NCBI GenBank assembly: GCA_027067055.1 | Contig: JAMOMK010000055.1 | Coordinates: forward strand, 1 to 64,000 | From: Lysobacterales bacterium | Lineage (GTDB): Bacteria > Pseudomonadota > Gammaproteobacteria > Xanthomonadales > Marinicellaceae | Reading direction: 5' to 3' | Length of the DNA: 64,000 nucleotides | In this document: piece by piece, positions 24,433-33,677 of the stretch | How positions within the stretch are numbered: position 1 is the first letter of the stretch | Layout: each line of letters begins with the position of its first letter | Position numbers and translations under genes: made by a program | The notes under the pieces: model-generated | The model's input: the letters and a program-made list of their open reading frames with translations, nothing else | Told to the model about the DNA's origin: nothing | Database searches by the model: none

Positions 24433-26502
24433 ATGGAAATATCAAAAACTCCCATCATTAACACAGAAAATCCTGATGAAAAACGTGCGGAAATTAAAGC
24501 CTATTTCAACGAAACCTTTGATGTTTATGAAAAGCTCTTTGAGATTATTGTTGACGACAAAGGTTATTTTGAACGAGCCGATAGATTAAGACACCCGTTA
24601 ATTTTCTATTTTGGTCATACAGCAACATTTTTTGTTAATAAACTTCGGGTTGCAAAAATAATCTCTGAGCGTGTTTGCTCACGTATGGAGGCACAACTGG
24701 CAATTGGCGTAGATGAAATGTCATGGGATGATTTGGATGAACAAAATTATGACTGGCCTACAGTTGCTGAGGTGAAAGACTACCGCAATAAGGTTCGAGA
24801 AATGGTTAATGGTCTAATTGATGAATTGCCCCTAGATATTCCAATCAAGTGGCAAGATCCATTTTGGATAATTTTGATGGGCATCGAACATGAACGTATT
24901 CATCTAGAAACCTCTTCGGTGTTAATTCGCCAACTGCCATTGGATTACCTCAAACCACATAAGGGTTGGGTAATTTATGACGATGACAATGAAGTAGTAG
25001 AAAATAAACTCTTACCAATTGAAGATGGCACTGTTAAACAAGGTAAATCTGAACCATCAGAAACTTATGGATGGGATAATGAATACGGTCTTAAGATAAC
25101 CGATGTGGCAGCCTTTAAAGCCAGTAAATATTTGGTCAGTAATAAAGAGTTTTTAGCTTTTGTCGAAGATGGAGCTTATCAGGTTGAAGAATGGTGGACT
25201 AAGGAAGGCTGGGAGTGGCTGAACTTTAAACAAGCCAAATCTCCTTCTTTTTGGGTAAAAACAGAAAAGGGTTTTAAATACCGTGCCATGGCGGAAGAAA
25301 TAGACATGCCTTGGAGTTGGCCTGTTGATGTTAATTATTTGGAAGCCAAAGCCTTTTGTAATTGGTTAGGTGCGAAAAAAGGCAAAAAACTACGCCTGCC
25401 AACCGAACCCGAATATTTACGCATTTATGATGAAAATGTTTATGGCGATGCTGCCAATATTAATTTAGAGGTTGCCGCATCATCCTGTCCAGTTGATGAA
25501 TATAAGCAAGGCGATTTTTATGATGTTATCGGCAATGTCTGGCAATGGAGCGAATCGGCTATTGACGGACTCAAAGGCTTTAAAGTGCATCCTGCCTACG
25601 ATGATTTTTCTGTTCCGACCTTTGATGGCAAACACAACCTCATCAAAGGAGGTAGTTGGATTGCCACAGGAAATGAAATTTTACGTGAAGCGCGTTATGC
25701 CTTTCGTCGGCATTTTTTCCAGCATGCAGGCTTTCGTTATATTGAGTCCGATTCGCTAGTCGATGGCGAATATAATATGTATGAAACCGACTCTTTGATT
25801 TCACAATACCTCGAATTTCACTACGGTAAAGACTATTTCGGCATCAAAAACTTCCCTAAAGCCTGTATCGAAAAAATACAGCCATTGGTAAATCAAACTG
25901 GCAAAGCCTTAGATATTGGTTGTGCTGTTGGGCGCAGTAGTTTTGAATTGACACGCTATTTTGATAAAGTCGATGCTTTGGATTTCTCCACTCGATTTAT
26001 TCTCAATGCCATCAACCTACGCGATAAAGGTAAGGTGCGCTATCTCATTGATGACGAAGGTGAACTAGCAACACTTAAAGAATTTAGATTAGAAGAGTTA
26101 GGTTTAGGTGACAAAGCCAATAATGTAGAATTCACCCAAGGCGATGCCTGCAACCTCAAAGATAAATACAGCGATTATGATTTAATCTTCGCTGGCAATT
26201 TAATCGACAGATTGTACGAACCCAAAGTTTTCCTCAAAGACATGATACACCGTTTAAATCAAAACGGCTTGTTGGTATTAACCTCGCCCTACACATGGCT
26301 AGAAGAATACACCGAAAAAGAAAATTGGCTAGGTGGCAAGAAAATCAACGGTGAAAACTTCACCACACTAGATGGCTTGCACGAATGTTTGGATGAAGAC
26401 TTCGAGTTTGTCGAAAAACACGACATCCCCTTTGTAATCCGAGAAACCAGAAGAAAACATCAGTTGACAATCGCACAGATGACGATATGGCGAAAGAAGT
26501 GA
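24433..26502 (+). CDS. ovoA: Bifunctional ovothiol biosynthesis enzyme OvoA
   Basis: The product is 689 residues from ATG 24433. An ATG at 24400 is in frame but sits inside the -10 hexamer. It is a three-domain protein. A DinB-like N-domain carries the iron-binding HxxxHxE (IEHERIHLE, near residue 156). A formylglycine-generating-enzyme-like sulfoxide synthase domain shows NKEFLAFVEDGAY, KLRLPTEPEY, DVIGNVWQW and IKGGSW. A C-terminal SAM methyltransferase shows ALDIGCAVGRSSFELTRYF and, later, LIFAGNLIDRLYEPKVFLKDM. OvoA joins cysteine to histidine C5 and methylates the product, making the thiol-histidine antioxidant ovothiol A. Full length and all three domains are intact. The separate C-S lyase step is not encoded in this window. 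Confidence 0.94.
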   Translation: MEISKTPIINTENPDEKRAEIKAYFNETFDVYEKLFEIIVDDKGYFERADRLRHPLIFYFGHTATFFVNKLRVAKIISERVCSRMEAQLAIGVDEMSWDDLDEQNYDWPTVAEVKDYRNKVREMVNGLIDELPLDIPIKWQDPFWIILMGIEHERIHLETSSVLIRQLPLDYLKPHKGWVIYDDDNEVVENKLLPIEDGTVKQGKSEPSETYGWDNEYGLKITDVAAFKASKYLVSNKEFLAFVEDGAYQVEEWWTKEGWEWLNFKQAKSPSFWVKTEKGFKYRAMAEEIDMPWSWPVDVNYLEAKAFCNWLGAKKGKKLRLPTEPEYLRIYDENVYGDAANINLEVAASSCPVDEYKQGDFYDVIGNVWQWSESAIDGLKGFKVHPAYDDFSVPTFDGKHNLIKGGSWIATGNEILREARYAFRRHFFQHAGFRYIESDSLVDGEYNMYETDSLISQYLEFHYGKDYFGIKNFPKACIEKIQPLVNQTGKALDIGCAVGRSSFELTRYFDKVDALDFSTRFILNAINLRDKGKVRYLIDDEGELATLKEFRLEELGLGDKANNVEFTQGDACNLKDKYSDYDLIFAGNLIDRLYEPKVFLKDMIHRLNQNGLLVLTSPYTWLEEYTEKENWLGGKKINGENFTTLDGLHECLDEDFEFVEKHDIPFVIRETRRKHQLTIAQMTIWRKK

Positions 26503-26761
26503 TTGTTATTTGGCTAACGCCACAGCTCCGCTGTTTTAAGGGACGCAGAGAGCGCGAAGGAGCGCAAAGATACGCAGAGGAAAATATAATTAACAGGGTG
26601 AAAGAGAAACTAACGTGTTCCCACGCTTCGCGTGTGTTTAGTAAAGGTACATGGTTTACAGTTGTTAATTTTGAAAAAGCTTAAATAATAATTTCAAAAT
26701 TGCACTGATTGGTTTTAATTGGGTTACAATACAATTAGGCAACAACAATCAGGACGGGTTT
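26503..26761. other. Intergenic region with rRNA-like 'CGCAGAG' repeat
   Basis: This stretch has a repeat of the type 'ACGCAGAGAGCGCGAAGGAGCGCAAAGATACGCAGAG' (about 26543-26579). Degenerate relatives lie at 37123-37165 and 37931-37944. The only open frame, starting inside ovoA, is made of this repeat and has no protein-like features. The end of the stretch contains the ribosome site AGGACGG before the next gene. Confidence 0.6.
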
Positions 26762-28690
26762 GTGTTAACAATATCTTCATTTATAAAGCTGTTAAAAGAG
26801 TCTTTTAGAGACTTGTTCCCCATTATTTTGGTTATCTTGTTTTTTCAACTGGCTATTATTCAAAGCATTCCACTAGGTTGGGAAAGCACAGCCATTGGCT
26901 TGGTTATCGTAGGCATTGGTTTAGCCATTTTCTTACTTGGGTTGGAAGTGGGAATTTTCCCAGTAGGAGAGGGTTTAGCAAAGGATTTTGCTAATAAAGG
27001 TTCAATAGGGTGGATTATTTTATTTACTTTTTTGATAGGTTTTGGTACCACTGTTGCAGAGCCAGCTCTTTTGGTTATTGCTGACAAAGCTTCTTTTGTC
27101 AGTGGTGGTCGCATTGATTCCTTTACTCTACGCATGGTGGTGGCTTTTTCTGTTGGGTTTGCTATTGTACTTGGCGTTTGGAGGATTATCAAAGGTCATC
27201 CAATTCATTACTATATTATAGCTGGCTATGCTTTAGTTATTGCTGCAACAACATTTGCTCCATCTGAGATTGTTGGTCTTGCTTATGATTTGGGCGGAGT
27301 CACAACTTCTACGATTACAGTGCCTTTGGTTGCAGCACTGGGCATTGGTTTAGCTTCGACAATTGAGGGCAGAAATCCGATACTTGATGGCTTTGGTTTA
27401 ATTGCTTTTGCATCACTAACGCCCATGATTTTTGTACAGTTTTATGGAATTTACGTCTATCAATTTGTAGATGCGGTGGAGCTTGTTGGATCAATTAGTC
27501 ATCAAATTGGCACTTCTACAGTGACAGGTTTTGAGTTTGATCTTGCTGGGATGCTTAAAGGCATTCTCAATATTTTCTTTGATGTGTTGCCTATCTTGGC
27601 AATCATCTTCTTTTTCCAATATGTGGTACTTAAAAAGAAGGTGGAAAACTTAAAAGAAGTGCTGATTGGTTTTGGTCTAGTAATTATTGGACTATATGCT
27701 TTTGTTTTGGGTTTGGAAATGGGGCTTTTTACCTTAGGTGAAACAATGGCATTTCAATTAACTCAGCAAAATAACAATATAATTATTTATACTTTTGCTT
27801 TTGCCATTGGTTTTTCAACCACAATGGCAGAACCGTCATTAATAGCTATTGCAAAAAAAGCCAAAGAAATAAGTGATGAAAGAGTCAACGATTTTGTTTT
27901 GCGCATATTTGTTGCATTTGGAGTTGCCATCGGCATAGCTCTTGGTGCTTATCGTATCGTCAATGGTGGTGAAATTGTTTATTATATTGTTATAGGCTAT
28001 ATTTTTGTTATATTTTTAACATTCATGGCTCCTAAATATATTGTTCCTATTGCCTATGATAGTGGTGGAGTAACTACTTCAACGGTCACAGTGCCACTTG
28101 TGGCAGCTCTTGGCTTGGGACTTGCTACCAATATTGCTGGCAGAGACCCACTTATTGATGGCTTTGGGTTGATTGCTTTTGCTTCACTATTTCCTATTCT
28201 TACTGTTATGATTTATGGGATTATTGTTGATAGGATAGGGGTTAAAGGTAAAAAAGAGTTGTTGGCCGTTAAATTGGGCGAACTTCGTTATGCATTGGCA
28301 GATGCAAATAACATGAGATTATCGACGATAAATATTCATGAAACAGATAAGAGGCATTCTTTTAGAGCACGTTTTTCAACTGTTCATGTTATTGTTCCAA
28401 AAGAAAAAGAAGAAAAAGCTTTGCTCGTAGCTAAAGCTGCGGGGGCAACTGGGGTCACCATTATGGATGCTCATGGTATGGGATTAAAGAAAATGACAAA
28501 TTTTTATAACAGGTTAAACAGTGGCAATACCGATGTTAATCTTATGTTCATAACCTTAAGCAAGCGAGTCGACAAAATGGTTCAAAGAATCATGTTGGAA
28601 CTTGATATTGTTGGAGAAGGAGCTGGTATTGTTTACTCTCAGCCTATTTCTCACCTTAAAGGTTTGACTTTATCTATTGATGACTTTTAG
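26762..28690 (+). CDS. Duplicated DUF1538 membrane protein with PII-like C-terminus
   Basis: The 642-residue product starts at GTG, with AGGACGG upstream. Two homologous membrane halves (about residues 10-245 and 265-500) each carry the repeat '[24 protein letters not shown]..[20 protein letters not shown]', along with [14 protein letters not shown] in half 1 and [14 protein letters not shown] in half 2. The last ~130 residues ([33 protein letters not shown]...[16 protein letters not shown]) have the layout of PII-like signalling domains. It is likely an inner-membrane transporter or channel gated by the PII-like module. The substrate is unknown. Transcription is independent of ovoA as far as can be seen. 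Confidence 0.82.
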   Translation: MLTISSFIKLLKESFRDLFPIILVILFFQLAIIQSIPLGWESTAIGLVIVGIGLAIFLLGLEVGIFPVGEGLAKDFANKGSIGWIILFTFLIGFGTTVAEPALLVIADKASFVSGGRIDSFTLRMVVAFSVGFAIVLGVWRIIKGHPIHYYIIAGYALVIAATTFAPSEIVGLAYDLGGVTTSTITVPLVAALGIGLASTIEGRNPILDGFGLIAFASLTPMIFVQFYGIYVYQFVDAVELVGSISHQIGTSTVTGFEFDLAGMLKGILNIFFDVLPILAIIFFFQYVVLKKKVENLKEVLIGFGLVIIGLYAFVLGLEMGLFTLGETMAFQLTQQNNNIIIYTFAFAIGFSTTMAEPSLIAIAKKAKEISDERVNDFVLRIFVAFGVAIGIALGAYRIVNGGEIVYYIVIGYIFVIFLTFMAPKYIVPIAYDSGGVTTSTVTVPLVAALGLGLATNIAGRDPLIDGFGLIAFASLFPILTVMIYGIIVDRIGVKGKKELLAVKLGELRYALADANNMRLSTINIHETDKRHSFRARFSTVHVIVPKEKEEKALLVAKAAGATGVTIMDAHGMGLKKMTNFYNRLNSGNTDVNLMFITLSKRVDKMVQRIMLELDIVGEGAGIVYSQPISHLKGLTLSIDDF

Positions 28691-28856
28691 CCACTCTTGT
28701 AAAAAGTCAAAATGGTGTTTATGTGTGGGTGATTTGCTTAAGTTTGAGGGTTCGCCTGTTTTATTATAGCAGCTTTGTTTTAAACTGAAATAAGAAAAAT
28801 AGTGTATTAAAGAGGGTGTAATCAGTTAAAATCAACAGCTGAAAAAAATAAATTGA

Positions 28857-29981
<1,125 letters not shown>

Positions 29982-29989
29982 GGTCAATG

Positions 29990-30898
29990 ATGAAAAGTTT
30001 AAAAATCTTTATAGTATTAATAGCATTTACATTCAGTGTGAGTGCAAAAAAAGAAGCCGAAACAAAACTAAGTTGGGATGCGATTAAAGTCGCTGATAAT
30101 CTTTATATGCTTATCGGCGTGGGTGGATTCACTGGTGGTAATTTAGCCATTTCTGTTGGTGATGATGGTGTGATTCTAATTGACGATGCCATGCCATCAA
30201 CCTTAGATATTATGAACAAAGCTTTAGCAAAAATTACACCAAACTCAATTGACTTTCTGATAAATACCCACATTCATGGCGATCACACAGGCAATAATGA
30301 GGTGATGGGAAAAAATGGTGCCCGAATCGTAGCGCACAAAAACATGCGCAGACATCTACTAAGCAAAGGTGTGCGAGGTGCTGATGGTAAGAAGATGGAT
30401 GCACCCAAGAAATCCCTACCCGTTATTACCTTTTCTGAATCAATGGACTTCCATTTAAACGGATTGGATGCCCACGTTTTCCACCTTCCACATGCCCACA
30501 CCGATGGTGATGCTGCGGTACATTTTACCAATGTTAATGTCATCCACATGGGCGACACGATGTTTAATAAAATCTTCCCTTTTATGGATTTTAGCAGTGG
30601 TGGTACATTAGATGGCTATATCGAAGCACAAAAAACTGTCTTAGGATTGGTTGATGAAAACACCAAAATCATCCCAGGACACGGCGTACTAGCCAACAAA
30701 AAAGACCTAGAAAACTCAATTACCATGCTAGAAGATGCTCGTGCAATAATAGGTAAACTAGTCGATGAAGACAAAACCGAAGAAGAGGTTGTCAAGCTCA
30801 ACCCACTCGCCAAATACGATGCCTGGAGCTGGGGCTTTATCACCACAGAAAAAATGACCAAGCAGGTTTATAAGGGTGTGAGTTTGAGTGGTGAGTAA
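29990..30898 (+). CDS. Exported metallo-beta-lactamase-fold hydrolase
   Basis: The product is 302 residues from ATG 29990, which has GAGG 6 bases upstream; an ATG at 29978 overlaps the tgt stop as ATGA. The signal peptide is MKSLKIFIVLIAFTFSVSA. The MBL fold shows the zinc motif THIHGDHTGNN, then LPHAHTDGDAAVHF, HMGDTMFNKIFPF and PGHGVLANK, so all metal ligands are present. This class includes periplasmic quinoprotein-relay and cyclase-like hydrolases rather than clear antibiotic hydrolases. Substrate is unknown. It is probably translated from the tgt transcript. Confidence 0.85.
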   Translation: MKSLKIFIVLIAFTFSVSAKKEAETKLSWDAIKVADNLYMLIGVGGFTGGNLAISVGDDGVILIDDAMPSTLDIMNKALAKITPNSIDFLINTHIHGDHTGNNEVMGKNGARIVAHKNMRRHLLSKGVRGADGKKMDAPKKSLPVITFSESMDFHLNGLDAHVFHLPHAHTDGDAAVHFTNVNVIHMGDTMFNKIFPFMDFSSGGTLDGYIEAQKTVLGLVDENTKIIPGHGVLANKKDLENSITMLEDARAIIGKLVDEDKTEEEVVKLNPLAKYDAWSWGFITTEKMTKQVYKGVSLSGE

Positions 30899-30939
30899 AG
30901 ATTGTTTTAGATTTTTAGATAATCTACTAGTTCTAAAAG

Positions 30940-31172
30940 GTTGACTAAACAGACTGTGAAAGTATTCTGGTGACGAGTAAAAATGGCATAAATTTCGCTA
31001 CTTTTCGTTGAAAAACTTGGAATTAGCCAGCTAGTCACGGCGTTTTCCGCCTCAATTAGCAAAATTTCTACTCATTTTTCTTTCGCCACATAATACTTTC
31101 ACAGTCTGTAAAGCCAATTACCCGACACGAGTATCTTTTAAGACTCGTGTCGGGTAGTTGACTTTAGTCAAC
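30940..31172. repeat. REP palindrome pair (BIME) interrupted by a MITE
   Basis: The left arm starts GTTGACTAAA (30940-30949) and is broken by the 30950-31108 element. It resumes TAAAGCCAATTACCCGA. The right arm ends with GTAGTTGACTTTAGTCAAC (31154-31172). It is the same palindrome as 31938-32007 and the half at 32554-32576. The rest of the 30899-31241 gap has a TATAAT near 31207 that may serve the next gene. Confidence 0.85.
30950..31108. mobile_element. 159-bp MITE inserted in a REP palindrome (TSD TAAA)
   Basis: Terminal inverted repeats CAGACTGTGAAAGTATT and AATACTTTCACAGTCTG enclose 159 bp without coding capacity. TAAA flanks both sides (30946-30949, 31109-31112). The uninterrupted palindrome at 31938 reads GACTAAAGCC at the same point, so it serves as an empty-site reference. 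The ends could also be read as a TA duplication with slightly asymmetric repeats. Confidence 0.88.
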
Positions 31173-31241
31173 ACAAAGAACCGAATTTCCAAAATTAATA
31201 GTGTGTTATAATTTTGCATTATCCCTTTTAAGTTATAAGTC

Positions 31242-31853
31242 ATGAAAATATTAACAACACTGTTTTTACTTGCTCTTAGCTTTACTAGCCTATCGCAGAA
31301 TTTACAGTTTTTCGATAGAGAAATGATTGTAAAGCATAAGATAAAAGAAATTTGGGAACAAATTTCAGATACTGAAAAAGGTACAGAGGATTGGATGCCT
31401 TGTCCTAATTATTATTACAAGTTTGATAAGAATGGTAATATTGTTGGAGAAGGTATGGGACGTGTGCCTACAACAGTTGGTTACAAATATAATGATAAAA
31501 ATGAAATGGTTGATATTTTTTGGCAAGATTACAGGTCTAAAAAGGTTGAACATTATTTTAGTTCTGACTATGATGATTCTGCTATGTTTCTAGAGCAACT
31601 AAAAGAAACTGAAGAAAGAATAAGCCCAATGCTAAATACTAAAGTGAGTTATAGCAAGAATCCAAAATTTAATGTTTCTGATAACTGCGCATTAATAAAT
31701 GCAGAGTATATTTTATCTGTAAAAGATGAAAAAAATGGATTGCCAATATTTTTAGAAGGAAAATTCAATAAAAAGCTCGATATTTCTCCAATGGGTCAAA
31801 TCGAATCTCCAAAAAATCTCTATTTCTACTATGTCTATAAGTACTATAAATAA
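31242..31853 (+). CDS. Exported hypothetical protein
   Basis: The 203-residue product has a signal peptide (MKILTTLFLLALSFTSLSQ). The mature sequence is rich in Y, K, D and N, with beta-hairpin phrases such as YYYKFDKNGNIVGEGMGRVPTTVGYKYNDKNEMVDIFWQDY, a 'toothbrush' pattern common in secreted Bacteroidota proteins. It has one Cys pair (WMPC, DNCAL). I recognise no family and no enzyme motif. The gene lies between two REP palindromes and is more A+T-rich than its neighbours to the left, so acquisition by transfer is plausible but not shown. Confidence 0.65.
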   Translation: MKILTTLFLLALSFTSLSQNLQFFDREMIVKHKIKEIWEQISDTEKGTEDWMPCPNYYYKFDKNGNIVGEGMGRVPTTVGYKYNDKNEMVDIFWQDYRSKKVEHYFSSDYDDSAMFLEQLKETEERISPMLNTKVSYSKNPKFNVSDNCALINAEYILSVKDEKNGLPIFLEGKFNKKLDISPMGQIESPKNLYFYYVYKYYK

Positions 31854-31937
31854 GTCTCTTTATTTTCTAAGTTTTGGATTCGATTCCACCAAGTAAGTAT
31901 TGTATAAGATGTTTCAATAATTTAACTGTTCTAAAAG

Positions 31938-32007
31938 GTTGACTAAAGCCAACTACCCGATACGAACCTTAAAAGATACTGGTGTCGGGTAGTTGGCTTT
32001 AGTCAAC
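31938..32007. repeat. Intact REP palindrome (BIME) upstream of RAYT
   Basis: Positions 31938-31960 and 31985-32007 are exact 23-base inverted repeats. The right arm contains GTAG followed by TTGGCTTTAGTCAA, a hairpin with an internal mismatch. That is the classic REP form: a GTAG foot and an imperfect stem. It lies 21 bases before the transposase gene that probably recognises it. Confidence 0.9.
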
Positions 32008-32028
32008 ATAATAAGTTAAAATAAATTG

Positions 32029-32544
32029 ATGAAACAACAGTTACCACATTTTAGTCAAAAACACTCATACCAGTTCGTAACATTTAGAACAAGAGATAGT
32101 GTGGATGAATTTCTTTCTCGACTAAAAGCATCAGAGCAAGAAAACGAATCTGCAAAGCAAATGAAAATTGATGCTTATCTTGATACTTCCAAAAATGGTC
32201 GACACTTAAATGGTGAAATAATAGAGGTAGTTATTGAGCATTGTAAAAATTTGGAACCAGAATGTTATAAATTAATTTGCCTAAGTGTGATGCCAAATCA
32301 TATTCATATATTATTTGAACAATACCAAAACCTTGGAGAAGTAATTTGTAAGCTAAAAGGTGGTTTGGCATATATAATAAATAAGAAATTAAATCTTAAA
32401 GGTTCATTTTGGGAACGTGATTATTATGATAGAACCATACGCGATGAAAGGCATTTGCTAACAACTTATGACTACATAGAAAATAATGCTCGAAAAGCCA
32501 GTCTTAAAGATGCCAAGAGTCGATTTTATAGTTGTTACCAATGA
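32029..32544 (+). CDS. REP-associated tyrosine transposase (RAYT)
   Basis: The 171-residue Y1 transposase of the IS200/IS605-related RAYT class starts at ATG 32029; a TTG 3 bases earlier is unnecessary. The HUH metal motif is visible as VMPNHIHILFE. Downstream come KGGLAYIINKKLNLKGSFWERDYYDRTIRDERHL and the helix with the candidate nucleophile Tyr (LLTTYDYIENNARKASL). It is flanked by REP palindromes at 31938-32007 and 32554-32576, the hallmark that separates RAYTs from ordinary IS200 elements. It probably acts in single-strand cleavage at the GTAG foot of these REPs. The reading frame is intact. Confidence 0.93.
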   Translation: MKQQLPHFSQKHSYQFVTFRTRDSVDEFLSRLKASEQENESAKQMKIDAYLDTSKNGRHLNGEIIEVVIEHCKNLEPECYKLICLSVMPNHIHILFEQYQNLGEVICKLKGGLAYIINKKLNLKGSFWERDYYDRTIRDERHLLTTYDYIENNARKASLKDAKSRFYSCYQ

Positions 32545-32553
32545 TTTATAAGT

Positions 32554-32576
32554 GTTGACTAAAGCCAACTACCCGA
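32554..32576. repeat. Single REP downstream of RAYT
   Basis: This is identical over 23 bases to the left arm at 31938-31960 and inverted relative to the right arm 31985-32007. The RAYT gene is thus bracketed by REPs. The matching right arm is missing here, so this half may be decayed. Confidence 0.88.
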
Positions 32577-32674
32577 AATGAGTTTTAAAATAAAACTGAA
32601 GCTGGTTTCTATTTAAGTCATGGTTTTTATGGATTTAGATTGCGTTAGAAATGTTCAAATACAGTGCAAATATC

Positions 32675-32944
32675 ATACGAGTTTTCATATCGTAAGTGAG
32701 TGATTTCTTAGCGCTGGGTTGGATTATTATTAAATACGTGGTTTTTTAGCCCAGATGGGTTTAGAAATTTCTTTAATCGATGCTAATAAAATGCGAGTTT
32801 ATGAATTATAAATAAGTATTTTTTAGTTTCTAGAAAGCTTTCTATTTAAACTGAGGTTTTTATGGATTTAGATTGCGTTAGAAGTTTTCAAGGTCAATTT
32901 TAAGAAAATACGAGTTTATATATGATAAGTGAATAATTTTTTAG
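32675..32944. repeat. Three degenerate tandem copies of a ~115-bp unit
   Basis: The phrase 'ATACGAGTTTtcATAT..TAAGTGA..ATTT.TTAG' occurs at 32675-32711, 32788-32826 and 32905-32944. The phrase 'GGTTTTTATGGATTTAGATTGCGTTAGAA' occurs around 32621 and 32861. Together these show a degenerate duplication or triplication filling most of the gap between the RAYT and the tRNA. No gene was seen here. Confidence 0.65.
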
Positions 32945-32986
32945 AATTGAGATTGGAAACTTATGATGTGATATAAACCATAAAAA

Positions 32987-33063
32987 TGGTGGTTATGGGT
33001 GGACTTGAACCACCGACCCCGGCATTATGAATGCCGTGCTCTAACCAGCTGAGCTACATAACC
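32987..33063 (-). tRNA. tRNA-Met (CAT), elongator type
   Basis: Read on the minus strand, the sequence has acceptor GGTTATG/CATAACC, D-arm TAGCTCAGCTGGTTAGAGCA, anticodon arm GGCA-TTCATAA-TGCC, T-arm with GGTTCAAGTCC and an encoded CCA end. It starts with a G-C pair (so not initiator-like) and resembles E. coli elongator tRNA-Met. A CAT anticodon could also be a tRNA-Ile2 precursor modified by TilS, but the body resembles Met. Confidence 0.9.
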
Positions 33064-33142
33064 ATTTTGATTTGTGACTTACCTTGAGGGCGTGCATTTT
33101 CGACCTTATAGTAAATTTTGTCAAGTACATTTTTTGAAAAAT

Positions 33143-33583
33143 TTAGATTTCTTCGGTAATTTTATCGACTTGGGAATTTAAGGCTTTAATACAACTTTGT
33201 AAGTGCTCTGTTTGTTGTGGGTTTAATGTTTCCAGTAAGCATTTTTCAAAAGCGATCGCCTTGGGCTTTACTTGATTAATTAATGCGGTTCCTTCTTTTG
33301 TTAATTTATATCTTCGAGCTCTTTTGTCCTTATCGCAGGCTTGTTGAGAAATAAAACCTCTGTCCTCTAATGACTTCATGGTTCGTGAGACTCTGACCTT
33401 ATCCATTTGGCTTTTAATTGTTAACTCTTTTGCGGTTTGATTGCACTTATCAGACAACAAGGCCAGCACCCGCCATTGAGCAATGGTGATGTTGTGTTGC
33501 TCTCTATAATATTTGGCAATTCCTGTACTTATTTTGTTGCTCAATACAGATAACTGGTAAGGTAAAAATTTATTTAATTCCAT
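33143..33583 (-). CDS. MarR family regulator of tyrosine catabolism
   Basis: The 146-residue product is a winged-helix MarR protein. Features are helix 1 (LSVLSNKISTGIAKYY), HTH TAKELTIKSQMDKVRVSRTMKSLEDRGFI, wing DKRARRYKLTKEG, and a C-terminal dimer helix. It is divergent from hpd. The intergenic region holds two 16-base palindromes (33587-33632), which are the likely binding sites. It probably represses or controls hpd-hmgA in response to tyrosine-derived metabolites; the ligand is inferred. Confidence 0.88.
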   Translation of the reverse strand: MELNKFLPYQLSVLSNKISTGIAKYYREQHNITIAQWRVLALLSDKCNQTAKELTIKSQMDKVRVSRTMKSLEDRGFISQQACDKDKRARRYKLTKEGTALINQVKPKAIAFEKCLLETLNPQQTEHLQSCIKALNSQVDKITEEI

Positions 33584-33586
33584 AAT

Positions 33587-33632
33587 AGTTTCAATTGTAA
33601 CTAATTTTACTTAAATAGTTTCATTTGAAACT
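33587..33632. promoter_or_regulatory. Two palindromic MarR-type operators
   Basis: AGTTTCAATTGTAACT (33587-33602) has one mismatch and AGTTTCATTTGAAACT (33617-33632) is a perfect palindrome. Their centres are 30 bases apart, almost three helical turns, in the divergent marR/hpd promoter region. This is the typical form of MarR-family sites. Confidence 0.75.
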
Positions 33633-33677
33633 AATAATACTTAAGATAACCCTAATTTCTCAATAAGGTTGTTTATT

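Noticed and set aside
26487-26684. 65-codon open frame starting within ovoA and running into the intergenic region
   Set aside because: It overlaps ovoA in another frame and its body is a dispersed CGCAGAG repeat; no ribosome site or protein-like features.
29990-30898. Metallo-beta-lactamase resistance gene
   Set aside because: The fold and zinc ligands are shared by many hydrolases; nothing in the active-site loops points to beta-lactam hydrolysis.
32029-32544. Ordinary IS200/IS605 insertion sequence
   Set aside because: No tnpB or paired IS end structures; flanking REPs and the sequence fit the RAYT class.
30899-33142. Prophage or integrative element beside the tRNA-Met
   Set aside because: No integrase, no attachment-site duplication of the tRNA 3' end; only RAYT, REPs and a MITE.
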